8,554 nt of DNA from Lachnospiraceae bacterium (GCA_017476305.1 JAFVAA010000048.1:1-8554); one strand, 5' to 3'; positions 1-7,170 are shown, numbered from the stretch's first letter. The notes: a model not told the origin generated them from the letters alone. Numbers and translations: made by a program.

Positions 1-53
1 ATCACGCTTTTCCCATCATACGTTTGCTCTACACCTTTTAACTCCAAACACAT
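1..53 (-). CDS. ABC transporter ATP-binding protein, N-terminal fragment
   Basis: Seventeen codons are visible before the window ends. They read MCLELKGVEQTYDGKSV, which matches the first strand of an ABC ATPase (L-x-x-G-V-x-x-x-Y-x-G-K), just ahead of where Walker A would lie. The ATG at 53-51 follows GAGGAAAGAAAA, a good ribosome binding site at the expected spacing. The gene lies 129 bp downstream of the ABC-2 permease on the same strand, so the two are probably an exporter pair: this subunit would hydrolyse ATP and the permease would form the membrane channel. The frame is also open upstream to a TAG at 153-155, but the ribosome binding site favours the start given. The Walker motifs lie outside the window, so the family call rests only on this short stretch and the neighbour. 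Confidence 0.6.
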   Translation of the reverse strand, partial: MCLELKGVEQTYDGKSV

Positions 54-182
54 TTTTCTTTCCTCACTTTCCTTTTCTCCATTTACTTTCATTAACAAAA
101 GCTTTTTCATTTCGTTTATGAACCCCTTTTTGTTCACTATAATCATCCCATGCTATCTGAATTTTATAGTAATTTTCATTCC

Positions 183-1241
183 CTATGCAGCATAATACTT
201 CTGGTGCCTTGTCAAAACCCGGAAAAACAGAATACCACCAATGATAAGCACCACGGAATACAGCACCTCTGCAATCGTTAAAAATTGAAGTTTATGTCCG
301 CCCATTTTCAAAGGTGCCTGTTTTAACAGATTCTGTACATCCAGCACACTCATCGGCAGAAGCGAGGTAATACGGTTTACCGTCATGTTATCTAAATGAA
401 CATCAAGTGCCAATGTATCCGGATGCAAAAGGAACAGCACTACCAGACTGACACACATAGCCGTTACGGGATTTTTAGCTAAAAAGGAAGCGGTCAGCGT
501 GATGAAAAGTGCCACATTCATTGCCAAAAGGGACAGAAAAAAGGTATGTAGAAGCATTCCGAGATTATTCATATCATAAGTGGCACTTCTAAGCCACGTG
601 ATCATCTGAATGCTGGTATCCCAGCCAATCCCTTTTGTGATACATAGAAGTTCTATCGTATAGATAAGAAAGAGAAGCAGGCAGACGCCATTTGTGAGAA
701 GAAATGCAGCCCCCACTTTCGCTGCCGTGCATTTTCTGCGCCCGTTTTTCGTACTGAAAAGAATTTCCTGCATCCCACATTCCTTTTCATAGGTAAAAAG
801 AGCGGAAAATGCTATGATTACAAATGCATACAAATATTTCATGCGTTCCTGTATATTCCAGCTTAAAAAGCTTCCCCAACGTGTAAAATATCCGAAATGG
901 ATATCGAAATCATAGTCAGAAAGAGGAAAGATTTCATCCATTCTCATTAAATTTCCATGTTCATCAAATACATTTCCATCGTCACTAATCCGTCCGTCTT
1001 CAAAAACCTCCAGTTCATACTGCGTATAAAAATCCTTTAATTTTTTCTCTGTCAAAATTCCTTTTGCTGCTTCCTACTGCTCTAATTCATACTGCGTTCG
1101 TCTGCCATACTCCGAACCGCCCAGACAGTAATTTTTTACAATGAAGAAACCATCATAAACTGCCACCAGTCCGAAAATAAATGCGAGCACCACCCACACA
1201 AGCTTCCTTCGCAAAATCTTCTCCATTTCTAATCGAATCAT
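183..1241 (-). pseudogene. ABC-2 type transporter permease, interrupted by an in-frame TAG
   Basis: Membrane subunit of an ABC exporter. The start chosen is ATG at 1241-1239, preceded by AGGAGAGG. The frame runs 352 codons to TAG at 183-185, but codon 56 (1076-1074) is TAG, splitting it into a 55-residue head and a roughly 296-residue tail in the same frame. The head (MIRLEMEKILRRK, then one hydrophobic helix at about residues 13-33) is typical of this family. The tail carries a soluble extracytoplasmic stretch to about residue 133, then five helices at about 135-150, 177-200, 230-254, 258-273 and 320-340. The sequence E-K-E-C-G-M-Q-E-I-L-F-S-T-K-N-G-R after the second helix is the usual cytoplasmic loop of ABC-2 subunits. 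Neither piece alone is likely to work. The tail has no convincing start: its first TTG (1055) lacks a ribosome binding site. A single CAG-to-TAG change is the simplest cause. The ATPase follows downstream. Confidence 0.8.
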
Positions 1242-1259
1242 TTTTCCTCTCCTTTTCTC

Positions 1260-1325
1260 TGTATAGTCGATGAGAAAGATTTCATCTGTCAAAGGAATAT
1301 CTTTAAAAAATATCCTTTTTGACAA
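1260..1325 (-). promoter_or_regulatory. Candidate promoter/operator region of the ABC permease
   Basis: Upstream of the permease start lies TTGACA (1292-1287), then GATGA-N8-TCATC (1286-1269), a dyad, and TATACA (1265-1260), giving a 21-bp spacer, or 19 bp if ACTATA is used. A dyad between overlong-spaced promoter boxes recalls MerR-type activated promoters. A second imperfect inverted repeat, TGTCAAA...TTTGACA, spans 1287-1324 and also contains TTGTCA (1325-1320), 17 bp from a weak AGATAT. The elements are visible; promoter activity and the regulator type are inference. The first option leaves an untranslated leader of only about 13 bases. Confidence 0.35.
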
Positions 1326-1368
1326 ACAATAAAATATCTCATCTGCTAAAAATATAGCAAAAATGCGC

Positions 1369-1403
1369 AAAAAAAGAGAACTCCCTTTCCGTAGAAGTTC
1401 TCT
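1369..1403 (-). terminator. Rho-independent terminator after the small antitoxin-like gene
   Basis: On the minus strand AGAGAACT (1403-1396) pairs perfectly with AGTTCTCT (1382-1375) around a 13-base loop, and seven T follow (1375-1369, the last stem base included). This is a classical intrinsic terminator 64 bp past the stop of the 1467-1679 gene. It also insulates the ABC permease that starts at 1241. Confidence 0.8.
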
Positions 1404-1425
1404 CTACGCTTCGTAGAAGCGTTTG
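1403..1425 (-). repeat. Short palindrome related to the hairpin at 2783-2840
   Basis: On the minus strand this reads CAAACGCT, TCTA, CGAAGCGTAGA, folding as ACGCTTC-TAC-GAAGCGT. The same 8-mer and 11-mer occur in the same order on the plus strand at 2783-2790 and 2830-2840, there separated by 39 bases instead of 4. The two sites therefore look like a long and a short member of one palindromic repeat family in opposite orientation. It overlaps the terminator by one base. Confidence 0.5.
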
Positions 1426-1466
1426 ATTCATAGCCTGCTTTGGCTTTTCCAGCCTTTTTCATATCT

Positions 1467-1679
1467 TTATGCTAATTCTTTTTGTTTTCGAGCCACCCGT
1501 TGATTTCTCTCTGATACTGCTTTCATCAAAGCTGCATACTGCTCCGGAGTGTTCACAGGATCAATTTCCTCATTATCCTCATCATATTCCCCTGAAAGAC
1601 TCTTGGCTGCATCCAAAACGGCAATTTCTTCATCAGTAAGTGGTGTTCCTCTCTTCAACGTATAATGAACCTCTGGCAC
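1467..1679 (-). CDS. Small antitoxin-like protein, function unknown
   Basis: A 70-residue protein if GTG at 1679-1677 is the start. That codon has the best ribosome binding site, AGAGGAG with an 8-base gap. ATG at 1709 (80 residues) or 1700 is possible but has poor upstream sites. The sequence begins PEVHYTLKRGTPLTDEE, continues with an acidic middle (GEYDEDNEEID) and ends in a basic helix with A-V-S-E-R-N-Q-R. From memory, Clostridia have many small proteins with this plan (LT-E-E, a Y-D-E-D patch, then a helix ending in R-N-x-R), some annotated as BrnA-like antitoxins. I cannot confirm the family. No toxin-sized partner is adjacent: the upstream gene is an XRE regulator and the downstream one an ABC permease. 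It has its own promoter, a strong leader hairpin and a terminator, so it appears monocistronic. Confidence 0.6.
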   Translation of the reverse strand: MPEVHYTLKRGTPLTDEEIAVLDAAKSLSGEYDEDNEEIDPVNTPEQYAALMKAVSERNQRVARKQKELA

Positions 1680-1745
1680 AATCTCATCTCCTCTTATCAT
1701 TTTAATCATTACACTCCATAAGGAACCGTAGATTAATAATTTACT

Positions 1746-1796
1746 CAATTTTTCTTGCAAAACACCTTAAACGCAAGTGTTTCACAAGAAAAATTG
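1746..1796 (-). other. 20-bp RNA hairpin in the leader of the small gene
   Basis: Bases 1746-1765 and 1777-1796 form inverted arms of 20 bp around an 11-base loop. Twelve outer and six inner pairs are perfect. The two remaining positions are C-A mismatches on the plus strand but G-U pairs in a minus-strand RNA, so the RNA stem is unbroken in that direction. It lies between the candidate promoter at 1828-1856 and the small gene's start. No T-run follows, so it is a poor terminator. A leader regulator, a small RNA or a palindromic repeat are all possible. Confidence 0.6.
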
Positions 1797-1805
1797 GCAA
1801 ATTTA

Positions 1806-1856
1806 ATTATCTATAATTCCTAAGATAATACTACCACATTTCCTGCATCGATTCAA
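1806..1856 (-). promoter_or_regulatory. Promoter with overlapping dyad for the small gene
   Basis: TTGAAT (1856-1851) and TAGTAT (1833-1828) are separated by 17 bp. A perfect inverted repeat, ATTATCT (1806-1812) and AGATAAT (1823-1829) with a 10-base gap, covers the end of the -10 box and the expected start of transcription. That is the usual place for a repressor site. Whether the XRE protein or the small protein binds it is not known. Confidence 0.45.
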
Positions 1857-1862
1857 TTCATT

Positions 1863-2600
1863 TTACGCCATTTCCTGCATCTTCCGAAGCCTGACCCGAA
1901 TCGGCAGAAGAAGTAAAAGCACTACTGCTGCATAAAAGAAACTAAGTGTAATGACTGCTAAATTTGGCCCGGTCGATTTTAAATCCGCTATGTTATATAG
2001 TACATTTAATAAAGAAAAACTGCCAATCAAAAACGCACTCCTTATCTGCACCTTTTCCACGAATCGTACCGCCTGCTCTGCCCTTTTTAACTCCTGCCCG
2101 GTGAGATGATCCGCTTTCCCAAACACATAAGAAAAGGCACTTAGGAAATCACCACCCGTGCGTGTCACCAAAAGCATCACTACCGTGATTCCAAGCATGA
2201 AAAGAATATTCACTATATCAAAGTAATACTGCACCTCTGCCCGCAGCATGGCACCCATCAGGTATACCACTACTGCCACTGCCAAAATCCCAATCCACGC
2301 AAGTACAATACTCACCGTATCCTTCTGTCCTTTTTCCTTCATTAGATTCATCATATTTTCCTCCGCTTTCTCCGAATAACTCTCTGAGGTTAAGCGTTCT
2401 CCGGATAAAAGTTCATTGACACTGATTCCTAAAGCCTCGCACAAAGGCAGCATCAAAGACACCTCCGGCATCCCGTTTCCCCTCTCCCACTTTGAAACCG
2501 TCCTGTCACTAATCTCCAGCTGTTCCGCTAACTGCTTTTGCGTATACTCCTTTTCTTTCCTCCTTTCTGCGATGAACTTTCCTATTTTGACCTGATCCAT
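1863..2600 (-). CDS. XRE-family HTH regulator with four C-terminal membrane helices
   Basis: A 245-residue protein. ATG at 2600-2598 is chosen because AAAGGAG lies 8 bases upstream and MDQVKIGKFIAERRKEK is the standard start of an XRE domain; an in-frame ATG 15 codons earlier is less likely. Residues 6-66 form the HTH_3 domain (Y-T-Q-K-Q-L-A-E-Q-L, then S-D-R-T-V-S-K-W-E-R-G as recognition helix, then P-E-V-S-L-M-L-P-L-C). Hydrophobic segments lie at about 96-118, 127-146, 187-206 and 213-233. Between the second and third is a soluble stretch containing T-G-G-D-F-L-S-A-F-S-Y-V-F-G-K. The layout is that of a common Clostridia family of membrane-anchored XRE proteins whose signals are mostly unknown. 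The gene stands alone, with its own candidate promoter. It may control itself or the neighbouring small gene, which is inference. Confidence 0.88.
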   Translation of the reverse strand: MDQVKIGKFIAERRKEKEYTQKQLAEQLEISDRTVSKWERGNGMPEVSLMLPLCEALGISVNELLSGERLTSESYSEKAEENMMNLMKEKGQKDTVSIVLAWIGILAVAVVVYLMGAMLRAEVQYYFDIVNILFMLGITVVMLLVTRTGGDFLSAFSYVFGKADHLTGQELKRAEQAVRFVEKVQIRSAFLIGSFSLLNVLYNIADLKSTGPNLAVITLSFFYAAVVLLLLLPIRVRLRKMQEMA

Positions 2601-2754
2601 CTCCTCCACTCCTTTCCACTTTCCTTCTTCCAGCATCCATCTCAAACGATGGTTACTGTACGCATCACAGTCGTGCTATCTGCGAATAGTAATAAATAAT
2701 GAGTTTTCACACACAGCCCGAATAACTTGTAAAATAACACAGGACTTTAATTTT

Positions 2755-2782
2755 ATTTTATCATAATTCTTTAAGATAGCAA
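2755..2782 (-). promoter_or_regulatory. Candidate promoter of the XRE regulator
   Basis: TTGCTA (2782-2777) and TAAAAT (2760-2755) are separated by 16 bp in an AT-rich stretch. Transcription would start near 2748, giving a leader of almost 150 bases before the ATG at 2600. I see no known riboswitch or coding sequence in that leader. The 285 bp from 2601 to 2885 otherwise hold only the hairpin at 2786-2837. Confidence 0.45.
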
Positions 2783-2785
2783 CAA

Positions 2786-2837
2786 ACGCTCCGTAGAACC
2801 CCCAAACACCACTGTTTTCAGGAACTCCACGAAGCGT
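2786..2837 (-). repeat. Long wobble-paired hairpin after the xanthine permease
   Basis: Positions 2786-2803 pair with 2837-2820 over 18 bp around a 16-base loop. Six of the pairs are C-A or A-C mismatches on the plus strand and all six become G-U pairs in the minus-strand RNA, so the structure is directional. UUUGUUG follows, so it may serve as a weak terminator of the xpt-pbuX operon, whose last stop is 49 bp upstream. Its ends match the short palindrome at 1403-1425 in reverse orientation, which suggests a repeat family rather than a purpose-built terminator. Confidence 0.6.
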
Positions 2838-2885
2838 AGATTTAAATTTAATACTGCCAGGCAACTGTCACGAAAGTATTCAAAA

Positions 2886-4235
2886 TCATTTTTCACGTTT
2901 GTCACTTACGGCTTCCTTCGGCAGAACCAGGTTCAAAAGGATCGCCAAAATAAACACCACCGCCACACAATTCTCTGCGAAAATATTCTGTACGATCTTT
3001 GGGAAAATGGAAAAAAGCTCCGGCATCTGGGTAAACCCAATCCCAATCCCCAAAGAAATGGCAAGAATGGTGATGTTTCTCTGTGAAAATCCGCAGTTTC
3101 CAATCATCTGCACTCCACTCACCACAATATTACCAAACATCATAATCGTACAGCCCCCTAGTACTGCAGATGGAAGTGTCGCTAAAAGATTTCCAAGTAC
3201 CGGAAAGAAACCGGCTAAAATCATAATCACCGCTCCGGTCGCTATCGCAATCCGGTTCACCACCTTTGTCATCGCTACCAGACCTACATTCTGCGAAAAG
3301 GAAGTAATCGGCAGACAGCCAAAGAGAGAAGAAAGTGCACTGATAAATCCATCACAGGCAAGCGAGCCCTGAATCTCCTCTCTCGTCACATCGCGTCCCA
3401 GACCGGCATTTACCAAAGCCGAAGTATCTCCAATCGTTTCTGTCGCAGAAACTAAAAAAATCGAAGTAACCGCTAAAATGGCTTTTATATTAAATTCATA
3501 ATGATACGGAAAAATCCTCGGCGGTGCTATGACACCACCACTTAAAATTCCCGAAAAGTCCACCATCCCCATCGGTATCGCTATGATATATCCCACGAAA
3601 AGTCCTGTCAAAACAGAGAGCTGCTTTAAAAATCCCTTTGCCAAAATGTGAAACACCAGACAGACGAAAAGCGTGATGCTTCCCAAAATCCAATTTTTTA
3701 CGGAGCCAAAATCGCTCGCCCCATTTCCGCCGCCAAAGGATGCTGCACCTACCGGAAGCAGCGAAAACCCGATTGCCGTCACTACGGATGCTGATACGAT
3801 TGGCGTGATAATCCTCATCCAGTATTTCGCAAAAAGTCCTAAAATTCCTTCTATGATGCCACCAACCAGAACTGCCCCCATAATCGTCTCATAACCATAA
3901 ACAGGTCCCAGATAACAGAACACATTGACAAAGGTAAAGCTAATCCCCATGACGATGGGGAGACCGGAACCCACCCGCCAAATCGGGAAAAGCTGAATCA
4001 GTGTCCCGATTCCAGCGATGATCATCGCACTCTGTATGAGCTTTGCCACCTCTGCGGTCGAAAAACCACACACGCCTGCCACGATAACGATTGGGGCAAT
4101 ATTGGCTACAAACATCGCCAAAATATGCTGTAGTCCAAACGGTACCGCCGCACCGATCGGCACCCTTCCATCCAACTGATAAATATGCGCCATTACTGTC
4201 TCATTTGCCTTGTTATTTTCTTTTTCATTCGCCAT
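2886..4235 (-). CDS. pbuX: Xanthine permease, NCS2 family
   Basis: A 449-residue polytopic membrane protein that would import xanthine, probably with protons. The start is ATG at 4235-4233 after GTGAGGAAAAAGAAA; the upstream in-frame TTG at 4262 is not needed. Family marks visible: G-L-Q-H-I-L-A-M-F near residues 34-42 (helix 1 Q-H), A-T-E-T-I-G-D-T at 264-271 with the key glutamate E266, and Q-N-V-G-L-V-A-M-T-K at 315-324. The last fits the NCS2 signature [QEP]-N-x-G-x4-T-[RKG]. Glutamine in its first place favours xanthine/urate carriers over uracil carriers. The length is normal, ending at TGA. It lies 81 bp after xpt on the same strand, the same pairing as in Bacillus subtilis, and shares its promoter. 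Uric acid transport cannot be excluded by sequence. Confidence 0.92.
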   Translation of the reverse strand: MANEKENNKANETVMAHIYQLDGRVPIGAAVPFGLQHILAMFVANIAPIVIVAGVCGFSTAEVAKLIQSAMIIAGIGTLIQLFPIWRVGSGLPIVMGISFTFVNVFCYLGPVYGYETIMGAVLVGGIIEGILGLFAKYWMRIITPIVSASVVTAIGFSLLPVGAASFGGGNGASDFGSVKNWILGSITLFVCLVFHILAKGFLKQLSVLTGLFVGYIIAIPMGMVDFSGILSGGVIAPPRIFPYHYEFNIKAILAVTSIFLVSATETIGDTSALVNAGLGRDVTREEIQGSLACDGFISALSSLFGCLPITSFSQNVGLVAMTKVVNRIAIATGAVIMILAGFFPVLGNLLATLPSAVLGGCTIMMFGNIVVSGVQMIGNCGFSQRNITILAISLGIGIGFTQMPELFSIFPKIVQNIFAENCVAVVFILAILLNLVLPKEAVSDKREK

Positions 4236-4316
4236 TTTCTTTTTCCTCACCAGCCACTTCAAAATATACTAAAAATCCCCTTATCCATTTCACAAAGCAC
4301 TACAACCGTGTCAAAG

Positions 4317-4913
4317 CTATTCCCTGCTTTCAGAAGCTTCCCTAAAAACAATCTCTCCCGTATTCTCATCCATAGACTCCACAATCGCCAAAGATTCCAG
4401 CTGATACCCCAGATTTCGAATGACCGTACCACCCGGCTGAAATCCCTTTTCCACTGCAATTCCGATTCCCTCCACCGTCGCTCCCGCACTCTGGATAATG
4501 GAAATCAGGCCCAAAAGTGCACAGCCATTTGCCAAAAAATCATCGATAATCAGCACATGATCCTCTGGAGAAAGCACTTTCTTTGATACAATGACCTGAT
4601 TGGTCACCTTATGGGTAAAGGACTCTACATCTGCCACATAAACTTCGCCTTCGATATTGATACTCTTTGTCTTTTTCGCAAAGACCACAGGTACGTGAAA
4701 ATACTGTGCCACAATACACGCAATCCCGATCCCGGAAGCCTCAATCGTCAAAATTTTATTGATTTCTTTCCCCTCAAATCTCCGGAAAAATTCTTTCCCC
4801 ATTTCGTTAAAAAGTTCAATGTCCATCTGGTGATTCAAAAACATATCTACCTTTAAAACATTTCCCTCTTTCACCACACCATCTTTTACAATGCGTTCCT
4901 CTAAAAAATTCAT
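4317..4913 (-). CDS. xpt: Xanthine phosphoribosyltransferase
   Basis: Makes XMP from xanthine and PRPP in the cytoplasm, feeding guanine nucleotide salvage. The protein has 198 residues, close to the 194 of B. subtilis Xpt. The start is ATG at 4913-4911 after AAAGGAG with a 7-base gap; an in-frame ATG at 4949 lies so close to the promoter that it would leave almost no leader. The N-terminal block [12 protein letters not shown] (20-31), T-I-E-A-S-G-I (56-62), V-V-F-A-K-K (76-81), the PRPP loop [12 protein letters not shown] (119-130) and [12 protein letters not shown] (151-162) all match Xpt rather than adenine phosphoribosyltransferase. The stop is TAG with a TGA two codons later, so TAG acts as a real stop here. 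First gene of an operon with pbuX. Confidence 0.95.
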   Translation of the reverse strand: MNFLEERIVKDGVVKEGNVLKVDMFLNHQMDIELFNEMGKEFFRRFEGKEINKILTIEASGIGIACIVAQYFHVPVVFAKKTKSINIEGEVYVADVESFTHKVTNQVIVSKKVLSPEDHVLIIDDFLANGCALLGLISIIQSAGATVEGIGIAVEKGFQPGGTVIRNLGYQLESLAIVESMDENTGEIVFREASESRE

Positions 4914-4964
4914 ATCTGAGCTCCTTTGTATTTTTATAGATTTTTCCATTTTTCCCTTGGCATT

Positions 4965-4993
4965 ATTATATAGTGAAATCCTGTTTGCCGCAA
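4965..4993 (-). promoter_or_regulatory. Promoter of the xpt-pbuX operon
   Basis: TTGCGG (4993-4988) and a perfect TATAAT (4970-4965) are separated by 17 bp. Transcription should start near 4958, leaving about 45 bases before the xpt start. That leader is too short for a purine riboswitch and lacks its conserved loops, unlike the B. subtilis xpt-pbuX leader. Confidence 0.75.
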
Positions 4994-5020
4994 CTTCTTT
5001 TTCACATTCCCCTTAGTTTA

Positions 5021-5066
5021 TAATAAAAGCAGACAGAAGGGAATCCATAACCTCCTGCCTGCTTTT
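5021..5066 (-). terminator. Rho-independent terminator after the chemoreceptor gene
   Basis: A 16-bp stem joins 5051-5066 and 5025-5040 around a 10-base loop. Two positions are C-A mismatches on the plus strand and G-U pairs in the minus-strand RNA, and TTTTATTAT follows. It begins 22 bp past the chemoreceptor stop and ends before the xpt promoter, so the two units are separate. Confidence 0.85.
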
Positions 5067-5087
5067 TTCTGTCCTCAAATCACCAGC

Positions 5088-7139
5088 CTACAGCTCAAAC
5101 CTCTGTACAATCTGAATCAGATTATTAGCCGTATGCTGCTGCTCAGTCGCTGTTTCTGCCACACTCTCGACCGCCTGCGATACACTTTCGATCGACTGGG
5201 TAATCTGCGCACTGCTTTCTGTGGTATCCTGTGCAGATTCCGCGATGTCCGTTACTGCATTGTTTACTTCATTCATGGAAACACGGATATTCTCTGCCAT
5301 CTCATCAATTCTCGTCACCAGATCCTCAAAAAGAACTGCATCTGCGCCATACTGTCTTCCAATATCCACGAAGTTATTATAATCCGGTGTAACTGTATCC
5401 GTCACAAATTTCAAAAGCTTATTTGAACAGGAAGATAAATCCTTAAAAGCAGCCTTGATTTCGTCAATGGTTTCCTGAATCTGATGAACTGCCTCATCGG
5501 TTTCCATCGCAAGCTTATTGATCTCACCAGCCACCACTGCAAAGCCACGTCCGGCATCGCCTGCTCTGGCTGCCTCTATAGACGCATTCAGAGACAAAAG
5601 ATTGATCTGACTGGCAATCTCCGAAATCGTCCCTGCCAGATTTTCAATCTCCTCCACAACCTCTGACTTTTTCTGTGCTTCTGTCAGCTCCTCCCGTCTT
5701 TCCGCTGCGATCGCCGTTGCGCGTTCATAGGATTCTCTGCTGTTCTTTTCGATTTCTTTTACTTTCGTTTTAATTCTGGAAACCTCTTTGCTGGTCTACA
5801 CAGTTTCTGCCGCTAACTGCTCTACGGACTCATTTACATTCTGAACGGATGCACTGACCTCTTCTGTCGCTGCACCCGTACTCATCATGGCATCATTGAC
5901 AGTGCTCATATTTTCGGAAATATGCATAAACTCTGCACTCAGTTCCTCCGACATCGCACCTAAGGTATTCGCCGAGTCATTGATCTCATTGGACTGATCT
6001 GCGATATTTTCAATAATCCCTCTGGTAGAACGGTACATGTTATTAAGTGCTTTACTCATGACCGCTAACTCATCCTTACCTTTTTCTTTGATCTCTTCGA
6101 TGTTATAATGTCCCTCTGCCAGTTCCCCGGAGAAACCACTGACCACTTTCAGCTGCTTCGTAATCCTTGAAACCACTAGTGTAATTAAAAAGGCAATCAC
6201 CACAATCGATACCACACAGAGAATCAAAGAAGTCATGACCATTTTCTGTACCTCTTCCCTGATCTGGCTTTCATCCACACGTAAAATCAGTTTCCAGTTT
6301 ACTTCAGGAACCGTTACGTAATACGCTATAATCTTTTTCCCGCTTTCCTTAAAGGAAACCTCTCCACTTTCATTGGATAAAATATTTTTTGCAGCTCCTG
6401 CCAGGGATTTATTTTCATCCTCCGAAATGTTTGCACCACTTTCTGTTTTTGATTTATCATCCGTATACAGATAAGTTCCGTCTGCGGTCGTCATGATAGC
6501 CCGTCCGGTCTTTCCCATCTTAATCCCTGCACCAACCTCCTCGATAGAAGAAAGCTCCATATCGACCGTGACACAGCCGATAAAATTTGAATGTTCATCA
6601 AAAATCGGTGCAGAGCAGGATGCCATAATCATACCGGAGGTCTCATCATAATACGGATCTGTAATCACAGCCCCCATAGATGTAAGTGCCTTTGCATTCG
6701 TATAATACTCCTGGGAAAAATAGTCATATTCTGCATTGCTATAGTCCATCGTTTTGACAATATTATCTCCGTCCCGATACCAGTACGGTCCCATATACTC
6801 ATTATCCATGTACACATTTTTCTCAAACCATAACCCGGAACCTAAAATCATAGGATTGTCCCTTATGATCCTGCTAAGCCCCATTTCATAATCATCCATA
6901 TCGGTATTATGATAGGTGGCACTGACCATCTCCGAAATGTTTTCAGCCGTGCTCCGAATCTTTTCCAAATCCCCATTCACCGTATTTCCCGCTGCAAACA
7001 AGGTCTGCTGCGCCGTCTGGTCTGTTTGTCCGGAAATCGCCCGGTCACTGAGTAAACCCGAAATCAGGCTGATTACTAAAATCGCCGCTATGACAAGTGG
7101 TAAAATCATAAGCAGCATCTTTAATTTAATTGATTTCAT
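5088..7139 (-). pseudogene. Methyl-accepting chemotaxis protein (Cache-HAMP-MA), interrupted by an in-frame TAG
   Basis: A transmembrane chemoreceptor of 683 codons, with codon 448 (5798-5796) being TAG. The start is ATG at 7139-7137 after GGGAGGGTTGGAAAG. The head has helix 1 (about 8-30), a double-Cache sensor domain (about 40-290, with F-S-Q-E-Y-Y near 141-146 and D-P-Y-Y-D near 161-165), helix 2 (about 301-323), HAMP (about 324-375) and the first coiled-coil arm of the signalling domain. After the TAG the same frame continues T-S-K-E-V-S-R-I-K and reaches the hairpin tip (residues 510-536, with [18 protein letters not shown]), which contacts CheA and CheW. The natural end is V-Q-R-F-E-L at TAG 5088. 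A truncated head would sense but not signal. The tail alone could begin at GTG 5657, which lacks membrane parts. No frameshift is seen, so one base change explains the break. The ligand is not predictable. Confidence 0.85.
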
Positions 7140-7170
7140 CTTTCCAACCCTCCCTATTAGATTTTTTATT

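Noticed and set aside
54..182. A fusion of ABC permease and ATPase, since both lie in the same frame.
   Set aside because: Two TAG codons (183-185 and 153-155) separate them, the spacer reads as non-family sequence, and the ATPase has its own ribosome binding site.
1242..1370. An upstream extension of the ABC permease frame to an ATG at 1370.
   Set aside because: It would read through promoter-like sequence and start at the terminator. The ATG at 1241 has a strong AGGAGAGG and the typical family N-terminus.
2676..2864. A 62-codon minus-strand open frame between the xanthine permease and the XRE gene.
   Set aside because: It runs across the 18-bp hairpin and the XRE promoter, has no good ribosome binding site and resembles no protein I know. 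The hairpin explains its persistence better than coding.
2899..3894. Plus-strand open frames of 157 and 73 codons inside the xanthine permease gene.
   Set aside because: They are antisense shadows of a clearly recognised NCS2 permease and lack family resemblance and ribosome binding sites.
4914..5087. A purine riboswitch upstream of xpt.
   Set aside because: None of the conserved loops is present. The hairpin at 5021-5066 is upstream of the promoter and is the chemoreceptor terminator.
1074..5798. TAG as a sense codon, pyrrolysine or glutamine, throughout the organism.
   Set aside because: TAG is the natural stop of xpt and of the chemoreceptor here. Pyrrolysine users normally avoid TAG stops, and neither interrupted family is a known pyrrolysine protein.
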